A stretch of DNA of 64,000 bases from Symsagittifera roscoffensis. Its lineage: Eukaryota; Xenacoelomorpha; Acoela; Convolutidae. This document shows, piece by piece, positions 56,273 to 64,000 of the stretch; position 1 is the first letter of the stretch, and each line of letters begins with the position of its first letter. A model generated the notes under the pieces. It was not told where the DNA came from. It saw nothing but the letters and a program-made list of their open reading frames with translations, and did no database searches. The stretch covers positions 31,622,318 to 31,686,317 of the forward strand of contig NC_087068.1 in assembly GCF_963678635.1 (NCBI RefSeq), in the 5' to 3' direction. The translations under genes and the position numbers were made by a program.

Positions 56273-57679
56273 CCCATCCGGGTTTTACAGAGTTTTTTAG
56301 AATAGTTTTCCTGCAATTCAAAGGATGGATGATGGACGTTGGTATTTGGCGAACATCATATTTCTTCTGGGTTCTCCTGTTAGAGAAGTTCCAGGATCAA
56401 TCGTTGTGTCTTCTTATGACAACGACTGGGTTTTCTCAACAAAATCAAATCTGGTTTCAGAATGGTTTGCTATGACAGGTTTTTCTGTTTCATGTAGAGA
56501 ACTTCTTTTGTGTTCAACCTAGTCTGGGAATGGCGTGGAGATTGTGCGTGGAGGGGATGCCTGGTTACTCGGATCTGTACGTATACTTGAACATCGAGGT
56601 GGTCATTGGTCTAATTCAATGAAGTCCTTTTCTGCGAAGTCAAGTCGTACTCTAAATCCTTTGAGTTGTGATTATGGACGGCATATTGATTTGTGGTTGG
56701 CCATTCTTTTTCGAGTGTAGTGGGGTCATTTTGTCTTTGGATGTTCGTCTTTGGTGTTGTATGCTGATCTATATACTGCAAAGTATAATTTACATTTTAT
56801 AAAAAATTTTTTAGTTCGGTGTTTTAGTTATGATTTTGGTTAGTTGTTTTCACAAAAGCTTTTTGTTTTAGTTCGGTTATTTTGAAGAGTTACTCACCCT
56901 TGAGTACCTCTTATTAAAAATAGAAGTGTGGTCACAAAGCGTGGATGTAGCGCGGTGGGTTAGGCCGGCTATAGAGCATGCTCAGGACGTCCTCTCTGGT
57001 GGGTTAGGCCAGGAGTGGGAGTATGATTTCGTGCGGTTTCTGTGAGAGGTCCTGTTATGTGATAACTTTTTATGTTGGGTTTATTGTGGTTTTTCTTATG
57101 TTTCGTTGGTTGTGTCCTTTTTTCAAAAATCAAATTGTTTTTGGTATGGGTTTGTCTTTCGACTTTTTTGTGTTTTATTATTTCTTTCTTAGACTTTATA
57201 ATAGTCTTCAAAAGAATAAATTATCCAGTTTTAAACTGGGTTAATTCGGTTTGGGTACCGTTGGTTTCCTTTCCTTAGTCATGCTGTTATTTTATGATTT
57301 GTGGTGTTTAGTAGGCTGCATTGGTTAGTTTTGTTTAGTATATAATTCCTTTCCAACCGGGTTAAAGGAAAGTTTGAAACGTGTTATCGTGTGTTAGAGT
57401 TGTTGAGTGTGAAAGCTTGAAACCGAAATTCATTATTTAAACAATTCTTCGTGGGCGAGCTGTGCGAGTTTGGATAGAGTTCTTGTGCGAGCAAATGAAA
57501 ATATCAAAAGGTTAGTACTGCATTTTCTTCTTATCAATTTACTACATAGAATTTCAGTTTTACTGCTAGTTTTGGGGAAAAATTAAGTTACAAATTTTCA
57601 TCATTATTAGAATTACTGCTTTTGGGGAAATAATTTATAAATTAATTTATTACATTGGTATGAATTTTATTGAATTTAT
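56273..57679 (-). other. 3' non-coding region of copy B
   Basis: Sequence between the pol stop and the 3' LTR. It matches copy A 32340-33586, including a conserved GC-richer block at 56933-57022 with two GGTGGGTTAGGCC repeats. No envelope-like region is present. Short frames here lack recognisable domains. Confidence 0.65.
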
Positions 57680-60600
57680 CTAGTGCAAAACATTACTAGA
57701 GTTTAGAAGAATTTGAAAAAGTTTTCTATTTTTTATTTTTCTTTCTTTTTGAGGTACATTGTGATCTAGCTTTTTTGTATTGTTTTTCGTTGTAGTTGAT
57801 TTTTTATTTTGGTTTTCGAGATGAATGTCGTGTTGTTCCTTTGTTTTATTCTCCGTATGTGGGTTATTTTGAATAACTTTTAAACCTGTGAAAGAATATA
57901 ATTGAGTTAATTCGCGTAGTGCGTATTCTTTTGGGTAATAAGGTAATAGATTGTTTCGGTGTTGGACAATTTCTTTTTTGTCTGAGTCGGAGATTTTATA
58001 TGTGACATCAGTGGGTTTGGCAATTATTTGGTATGGTCCTTTACGAAGGGGTTGTAATTTTTTAGAAATTCCTTTTTGAGTGTTAAAATTGGGTATTAAA
58101 ACAAATGTTCCAATTTTTAAATCGGAGGCTGGTGTAAAGCGTGAATTTATTTGTTCATTAATGTTTTGCCTTTGTAACAACTTTTTTGTTACTTTTTGGT
58201 ATATTTCATTGTGTTTTTTATCTCTGTTTAAAATCCATTCGGTTTGTGTACCGGAGGCTAATTTAAGAATTTGTGGGTGATGAAAATGATCTTCATCGTG
58301 TGTGTGTAAAGGTAGGTTATAACAAATTGAGTCTTTATTCGGTTGACAAATACTTTGTGCATTTTTATGAGAGTTTGCTGTAAACATAATTGGTTTGCGT
58401 GGCTTTTGATTAAAAACCATTTCATATGGTGACATTCCTAGAGTTGTCGTGATTTGTGAATTATATGCTAAGGGGAATAGTTTTACATCTGCTGACCATT
58501 CGGTGTATTTTGTATCATTTCCATTGATGATACATCTAAGATATTCTTGTAGTGAACGGTTCATACCTTCGACTAAGCCGTTTGTCCAAGGTGCGTGAGA
58601 TGTACGTGGTTTGTGTTTGATGTTATATAAATGACATAGTGTGATGATTTCATTATTTATGAATTCCGTACCGTTGTCTGTAACTAAAATTTCTGGTAGT
58701 CCGAATTTGGCTATCCAGTGTTCATAAAGTGTTGTGTAAGCGTAATAAGCGTTACAATGTGGTACTGGGTTAAGTGCTACATAATGTGTAAATGCGTCAA
58801 CAATTACCATAATGTAGGAGTTTCCTTCGGATGATGGTGAAATTGGTCCTTTTGTATCAAATGAAATACGGTGGTTGAAGTACAAACTTTGTCCTTTAAA
58901 GTCTTGTTTTTGTGCTATTTGTTTTTGATTTGGATAAGGTTTATTTAGCTGACATACTATACAATCATTGCATAGTACTTTTATCCAAATTGGTGCATTT
59001 GGAAAATAAAAGTTTTGTACGAAATTTGAATATGTTTTCTCTGATCCAGAGTGTCCTTTAATGTTTTGTGTATGTGAGATATTAAAAGCTATGAGAATCA
59101 TACTTAAGGGGAGACAGGGAACTGTAGATTCATTTATTTGGTATTCTAGGAGGTCTGTGTTTTCATTAATTGTTGTATTATTAAATTTTCGAAAATATCG
59201 AAGGAGTGTTTTATTTCCTAATATTGTTGTATCTGCCTTTACGGGTTTAGTTTTATATTTGTGCCAAGATTTTAGTTGTCTAATTATTGGGTCAAGATTT
59301 TGATACTGTTTCAAAGTATTAATTGTAATTTTACCTGTTGGGGGGAGAAAAATGTTTTCTATTTCTAATTTAGATAAAGGAATTGTATCAAGTGGGTCAT
59401 GGAGGTCAAAAACTTGATTTATTGTGTATTTTGAGTCGTTTGTTTGCGGTCCTGATAAATTTATTTTATCAGTTAGATTTTCTTTTTCAATTAACGGGAA
59501 AAGGTCTTTTTTATGCGGGTGTTGTTTTACTCTTTTTTGTTGGGTGTTATTTTTTATCCATTGTGAATATGGGATTGGTTTAAAAGTTGATGTTCCAAGT
59601 AGATCAACTTCGTAGTGGTTATTTTGGCAATCTAAATAAAGTGGGAAGTGTTGTAAAGTATTTATTTGTGATTGTTCAACGTCAGTTTTTACTGCATATT
59701 TGCATTCTAGTCGGGGTGATGTTTCGTTTTCTGCAAGGTAAAATTTTATATTTTTGGGTATTTCAACTGTAGTTTTACGTGTAAGTAATTCAGGTGGTGT
59801 ATTTCGACTTAAAGTGTCTGGTAATGCAAGATTCTTTCCTGCTGTCCAAACTATATGTAAGTTTGGGAATTTCATTAGAATTAATTGAAATCTATAAACT
59901 CGGTGATTTGGATTAGATTTTTGTGTAACGAGAAAAATGATTGGTTTGTGATCTGTGAATAGAACTGTTGCATGTTTTGATCCAAGTATCAGAAATTCAT
60001 ACTCTGTTAGTGTATATATTATGGCTGTACATTCTCTCATTAGAGTTGAGAGTCGTAGCTCTGCTTGAGTGAATAATCGAGAATTTGCTGATATAAGATT
60101 CATTTTGTTTGTACCATTGTGTGATTGTAATAATGCTGCGCCGATGCCAAAATTCGAAGCATCGCACATTGCATAGAATGGTTGATTTGGATCTGGAATT
60201 GTATTCGAAATTTGTTCAGTTAAGAGTTTTTTAATTTCTTCAAATCGTGTTTGATGTTCTGTGTTCCATTCAAAATTATTTTGTTGTCTAAGTATATTAT
60301 AGAATGGTCTTAGGTATAATTGCATTTTATAGACATATTTGCTTAAAAAATTTAACATTCCAAGGAATTCTTGGATTTTCTTTTTGTTTGTTGGTGGTTG
60401 GAGCTTCTGAATAGCATCAATGCGTGATTTTAATGGAGTGATTGTTTTTCTTTCTATATTGTGTCCTAAGAATTTAACTCGTGTTAGAAAGAAGTGTGAT
60501 TTATCGGGGGTGGCCTTCAGATTTTCGTTCTGAAGTATTTTGTGATAGTGTTCTAAAACATTAAACATTTCTTCTTTTGTCTGTGATTGCATAAAAACAT

Positions 60601-63600
60601 CGTCTAGATAGGTGATTGCGTTCTTCTTTAGTATTAGTGGTCTAAAAATTTTACTCATAAAAGCTGAGAATGCTGCTGGTCCTATGGATATTCCATAGAA
60701 TAGGCGGTTGAATTCATATTGCTGATTTCCAATAACAAATTGTGTTAAGCGTCGCGATTGTTCATCTAGTGGCATTTGATTATATGCACTATTCATATCT
60801 GCGGTTGTAAAATATTTTCCGTTTATTTTTGTTAAAATAACTTGTATTGGTTCAATAGGCCAATTGCATTTTGATTCGTCTATTAGTGAGTTAAGATATC
60901 TAGCGTCTAGAACTATTTTTAATGATTCGCCTTTTGCTAGGATGATAACAGGGTTGATAAATGTGTTACCTTTTGGTTGTTCTTCTTTGTTTACCGGTGA
61001 TATAATTTTGTATTGTTCTAAAATATCGAGTAATCTGTTCACTTTGTCGTGTAAATGAATTGGTACTTTACTTGCTCTTTGTTTTTTGAAAACTGCGTCA
61101 GGTTTTAATGGGAGATGTAGTGATGAACTGATTTTGCCAACATCGAATTTGGATGTTGCATAGACTGATGAATATTTTATTAGCTGTTTGGCTAACTTTT
61201 CAAATTCGTCTTGTGTTATTTGTGAATGTTGGAAGTTAAACATTGTTAAAAATTTCTGTTGATCCTCTGTATAGTTATTTATGTTGAATGTAGGTTTGAA
61301 ATATGGGGTTTTTGTGAAATAATCTGTATTTCTTTTTTCATTACTTATTATATTATTTATGGATAATTCTTCATTAAGAATTGTGGATTGACAAATATCT
61401 AATAATTGGAGTATATTATTTACGCGGTATGCTTTTTCGTGTACTGGTGATATCGTAGCGTTGGTTTCGCAATATCCTAAAAGTCCTAAAGGTAATGTTA
61501 CTTGATAGGGTGTATTGTTGTATACATGTAACGAAATAATATCTGAATTCGAGTTCTTCAAATATTTTATGGATGAAATTGTGATTTTGAAAAATTTATG
61601 AATTGGTTTGAATTCAAAATCTGACATATAGAGTTGTTGTTTATTTTGTTTTTTATCATATTGGTGAACTTGTTTTATTGAGTAATTATATATGTTTCCT
61701 GATAGTGGTTTCAGGTGTTTTCTTTGTTGGTTATATATTGGATAAAATTTTGAAAAGAATGGTGGTTGTTTATTTAATCTTTGAAAAAATGTTAGGGATG
61801 TGTCTTTTATTTTTGTGTATTTATCTTTGATTAGTATTTTAGTATTTAAGATGTTGATTTTTGGTATATATTTAGAGATAAATGGTATTCCAATGATATT
61901 GTGTTTAATATGAGTGATATGAAATATTTGTTTAAATGGTTTATTTAAAATTTTATTTTGTTCTAGTGTTCTTGTGGGGAGAAGAAATAATTGAATTTTT
62001 CCATAGTTTACCAATGTTGATCCTTGTGCTGTTGCTAGTTTACTGGAGGTTTCAAGAGGTGTTAGTTTTGGGTGTAATGTTTTTATCTCATTCCATGTGG
62101 GAATGTTTATTATGTTTGATTCTGCTCCTGAATCAATTAAAAAATCAATTTCAAGATCTGGTGGTTGAAATTCTTTGTTTCTTGGACTTTCTAAAAGAAA
62201 TGGTATTGTCCAAATTTTTTCTTTGGGTTGTTCTTTTTGTATATTTTTATAGATGTGATTTGTATTCAAGCATTTTGTTTTGTCATTTTCATTGGATTGA
62301 TTTGTACTGTTGATTTCGTTAGTTTCTTGTGCCGTTTGTGTGGAATGGATGGGTTCAATATAATAATTGTGAAGGAGTTCTAATTGATTTTCATATATAT
62401 GTGATGAAAAAGGTTGTTCATATATAATAGGTTCGTAGTCATTTTCGACTGCTATCATATTTATGGAGATAGTGTTTTCTGTATCACTTTCTGAATCTGA
62501 TGATCCACAGTTTATTTGATTTAGTTGTAGTTCGTCACTTACTGTGTCATCAATACCTGGGGGGTCTGATGTTGTTTCTGGATTTGATTGTACTTGATTA
62601 ATATGTCTTTGATGTTTAGGTGTACTACTTCTCTGGCGATTGTTAGAATTATTATAATGGTTATTATTTCTGTGTGGTGATTGGGAATAGTTTCTATAAC
62701 GATTATTATAACTTGAATATCGATTTTGTGAATTATTTCGTGATCTGTTTTGATAATTATTGTTGGGTCTGTTATAGTTTGATCTGTTATATGAGTTATT
62801 CCTTGATCGATTGTTCGGGTAATTCTGGTTTCGGTTGTTTGAATAACTTCTATTTCGATTATTTGAGTAGTTCCTATTTCTATTATATGATGAGTTTCGT
62901 GACTGATTGTTTGGATAGTATTTATTCCTTGATTGGGAATTAGATCTAGAAACAAATTGTGTTGTATTTGAATTTGATCTGGAGTAGTTATTTCGACTAT
63001 TCGGTCTATTGTAATGATTTTGTGACGAATTTTGTGTATTTCTTCGTTCTGGTGATCTTCCTCTATAACTTGAGTTATATGGTGATTGGGTTCTCGTGTA
63101 ATTGGTATTGTTCGGAAGTGGTTTTCCTGAAATGTTGTTGCTGTATACATTTTTGTTTGGTAGATTTCGATCTTTCTTCATGTATTGATAGAATGATTTA
63201 ATTGATTCTTTATATTTTTGAGGTTTGTTTTGATTGTCCTGTTGTTTTTGTCTACATTCAGAAATACTATGTCCGTATCGTCGGCAATAATTACACCATT
63301 TTTTGAAAGATGGTTTGCCTTTAAAGTTTGGGTGTTTTTCATAAATATTGAGTATTTCAGTGATTTTTTCAACGAGGTCTGTATCTGAATCCTGTATATT
63401 GTTGATATTTGTGGTATTTGTTTCAATTCGGTTAACATATTGTAATTTCAGATTTTCTGTTTCTTCAAGTTTCATTGTGATTTCCGCTTGCTCTAGTTTG
63501 TCTACTAGTTTTCGAAAATCTAAATCGGGCTCTCGAATTGAGGAGGGATGGGATGCTCTCTTTTTTATTGCTATTTTCCTTAATTGAGGTGTTAAGGTCA

Positions 63601-64000
63601 TCATTAAGATTTCTGTCATTTTTGTGTTTTTATAGTCGTGTGTATTTAATGAATATGCTTTTCGAACTAGTGTTTTGATACGTACTGCTAATTGTTTGAT
63701 GGTTTCATTTGGTAATCTGCGAATTTCATTACATAAAACTCTTTGTTGTTGTTTATTTCTTTCGGAGTCAAACATTTTTGAAAATTCTTGTGTAAATCTT
63801 TTCCAATTTGATTTTATTTCTATAGGCAATACTGAAAACCATTTTTGGGCTGCGCCGTCTAAGGTTGTCTGTATCAACGCTGTGCGTCGATGTATCCAAT
63901 TTTGATGTAGTGGCGTATTAATTGGTTCAGGTCCTATATTTAAAATTAAATTTGCTGTTACTGCATTTAAATAATCTTCTACAGAATATTCAGGGTCTGT
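57680..64000 (-). CDS. Gag-Pol polyprotein of copy B (5' partial)
   Basis: An unbroken frame of 2,106 codons plus stop, still open at 64000. In order: capsid-like part; zinc knuckle CxxCxxxxHxxxxC (63253-63299); a tract of about 200 residues rich in Asn, Arg, Ser and Tyr (62560-63150); aspartic protease LIDSGAES (about 62119-62145); reverse transcriptase with YLDD (60599-60610); RNase H (CDASNFGIGAAL near 60150; FTDHKPI); integrase with an H-H-C-C finger (59080 to 58955) and a D,D-35-E core (D near 58857, D 58676, E 58568); and a GPY-type module (GPYQII near 58035). Gag and Pol share one frame without a visible frameshift. All catalytic motifs are present, so the product could be functional. 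Confidence 0.93.
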   Translation of the reverse strand, partial: TDPEYSVEDYLNAVTANLILNIGPEPINTPLHQNWIHRRTALIQTTLDGAAQKWFSVLPIEIKSNWKRFTQEFSKMFDSERNKQQQRVLCNEIRRLPNETIKQLAVRIKTLVRKAYSLNTHDYKNTKMTEILMMTLTPQLRKIAIKKRASHPSSIREPDLDFRKLVDKLEQAEITMKLEETENLKLQYVNRIETNTTNINNIQDSDTDLVEKITEILNIYEKHPNFKGKPSFKKWCNYCRRYGHSISECRQKQQDNQNKPQKYKESIKSFYQYMKKDRNLPNKNVYSNNISGKPLPNNTNYTRTQSPYNSSYRGRSPERRNTQNSSQNHYNRPNSRNNYSRSNSNTTQFVSRSNSQSRNKYYPNNQSRNSSYNRNRNYSNNRNRSYSNNRNQNYPNNRSRNNSYNRSNYNRPNNNYQNRSRNNSQNRYSSYNNRYRNYSQSPHRNNNHYNNSNNRQRSSTPKHQRHINQVQSNPETTSDPPGIDDTVSDELQLNQINCGSSDSESDTENTISINMIAVENDYEPIIYEQPFSSHIYENQLELLHNYYIEPIHSTQTAQETNEINSTNQSNENDKTKCLNTNHIYKNIQKEQPKEKIWTIPFLLESPRNKEFQPPDLEIDFLIDSGAESNIINIPTWNEIKTLHPKLTPLETSSKLATAQGSTLVNYGKIQLFLLPTRTLEQNKILNKPFKQIFHITHIKHNIIGIPFISKYIPKINILNTKILIKDKYTKIKDTSLTFFQRLNKQPPFFSKFYPIYNQQRKHLKPLSGNIYNYSIKQVHQYDKKQNKQQLYMSDFEFKPIHKFFKITISSIKYLKNSNSDIISLHVYNNTPYQVTLPLGLLGYCETNATISPVHEKAYRVNNILQLLDICQSTILNEELSINNIISNEKRNTDYFTKTPYFKPTFNINNYTEDQQKFLTMFNFQHSQITQDEFEKLAKQLIKYSSVYATSKFDVGKISSSLHLPLKPDAVFKKQRASKVPIHLHDKVNRLLDILEQYKIISPVNKEEQPKGNTFINPVIILAKGESLKIVLDARYLNSLIDESKCNWPIEPIQVILTKINGKYFTTADMNSAYNQMPLDEQSRRLTQFVIGNQQYEFNRLFYGISIGPAAFSAFMSKIFRPLILKKNAITYLDDVFMQSQTKEEMFNVLEHYHKILQNENLKATPDKSHFFLTRVKFLGHNIERKTITPLKSRIDAIQKLQPPTNKKKIQEFLGMLNFLSKYVYKMQLYLRPFYNILRQQNNFEWNTEHQTRFEEIKKLLTEQISNTIPDPNQPFYAMCDASNFGIGAALLQSHNGTNKMNLISANSRLFTQAELRLSTLMRECTAIIYTLTEYEFLILGSKHATVLFTDHKPIIFLVTQKSNPNHRVYRFQLILMKFPNLHIVWTAGKNLALPDTLSRNTPPELLTRKTTVEIPKNIKFYLAENETSPRLECKYAVKTDVEQSQINTLQHFPLYLDCQNNHYEVDLLGTSTFKPIPYSQWIKNNTQQKRVKQHPHKKDLFPLIEKENLTDKINLSGPQTNDSKYTINQVFDLHDPLDTIPLSKLEIENIFLPPTGKITINTLKQYQNLDPIIRQLKSWHKYKTKPVKADTTILGNKTLLRYFRKFNNTTINENTDLLEYQINESTVPCLPLSMILIAFNISHTQNIKGHSGSEKTYSNFVQNFYFPNAPIWIKVLCNDCIVCQLNKPYPNQKQIAQKQDFKGQSLYFNHRISFDTKGPISPSSEGNSYIMVIVDAFTHYVALNPVPHCNAYYAYTTLYEHWIAKFGLPEILVTDNGTEFINNEIITLCHLYNIKHKPRTSHAPWTNGLVEGMNRSLQEYLRCIINGNDTKYTEWSADVKLFPLAYNSQITTTLGMSPYEMVFNQKPRKPIMFTANSHKNAQSICQPNKDSICYNLPLHTHDEDHFHHPQILKLASGTQTEWILNRDKKHNEIYQKVTKKLLQRQNINEQINSRFTPASDLKIGTFVLIPNFNTQKGISKKLQPLRKGPYQIIAKPTDVTYKISDSDKKEIVQHRNNLLPYYPKEYALRELTQLYSFTGLKVIQNNPHTENKTKEQHDIHLENQNKKSTTTKNNTKKLDHNVPQKERKIKNRKLFQILLNSSNVLH

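Larger units (their letters stand above)
55862..64000 (-). mobile_element. LTR retrotransposon copy B (Ty3/Gypsy, partial at right edge)
   Basis: Lies on the minus strand. Its 3' LTR (55862-56272) is homologous to the LTRs of copy A. The gag-pol frame runs from the right edge to 57680. The 5' LTR and start of gag lie beyond 64000. The order protease, RT, RNase H, integrase and the GPY motif place it in the Ty3/Gypsy (Metaviridae) group. The intact frame suggests a young insertion. Confidence 0.92.

Noticed and set aside
62539-63150. 203-codon minus-strand frame overlapping gag of copy B
   Set aside because: It is a shadow in another frame of the Asn/Arg-rich gag tract, rich in Ile/Thr because of codon composition.

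Overview
The window is animal-type eukaryotic DNA, rich in A+T and in repeats. It holds one giant host gene cut by the left edge, the 5' part of a second host gene, two LTR retrotransposon copies of one family, and many non-autonomous repeats. The evidence for an animal is a split phospholipid scramblase gene, a huge secreted or surface CAP-domain/mucin protein, and Ty3/Gypsy-type LTR elements. The phylum cannot be fixed from the sequence. An assembly gap of 200 N lies at 42432-42631.

Layout. 2-12517 (+): a single open frame of 4,171 codons, still open at the left edge. It encodes seven complete cysteine-rich CAP/SCP-like domains and the tail of an eighth, joined by Thr/Ser-rich mucin-like linkers. 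It ends in a 4.4-kb mucin stalk of 30-bp repeats, a His-rich patch and a hydrophobic C-terminus. 13259-19296: an AT-rich foldback element with inverted ends of about 250 bp and four internal tandem units of about 1.47 kb. 21302-33963 (+): a decayed LTR retrotransposon (copy A) with both LTRs, a primer-binding site and gag and protease remnants. In copy A the RT, RNase H and integrase part is missing, and an envelope-like and unidentified region follows. 33972-34937: a long-inverted-repeat element abutting copy A. 35.7-48.4 kb: non-coding, with minisatellites, a degenerate CATA tract, a (TA)n tract and a G-rich array. 48.4-54.5 kb: a pile-up of a 0.53-kb repeat (family Y), hAT-like MITEs (family W, with 8-bp target duplications) and other small elements, several of them nested. 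54889-55782 (+): the first two coding exons of a phospholipid scramblase. 55862-64000 (-): copy B of the LTR family, with an intact gag-pol reading frame running off the right edge.

The host genes are not an operon and show no shared pathway. The main relationships are structural. Copy B sits in the scramblase gene just after its second recognisable exon. Copies A and B look like complementary deletion forms of one element: A lacks the polymerase and integrase part, and B lacks the envelope-like region. The CAP-mucin gene is growing by nested tandem duplication at 30-bp, 63-bp, 81-bp, 300/390/1,110-bp and about 2-kb scales, always in frame.
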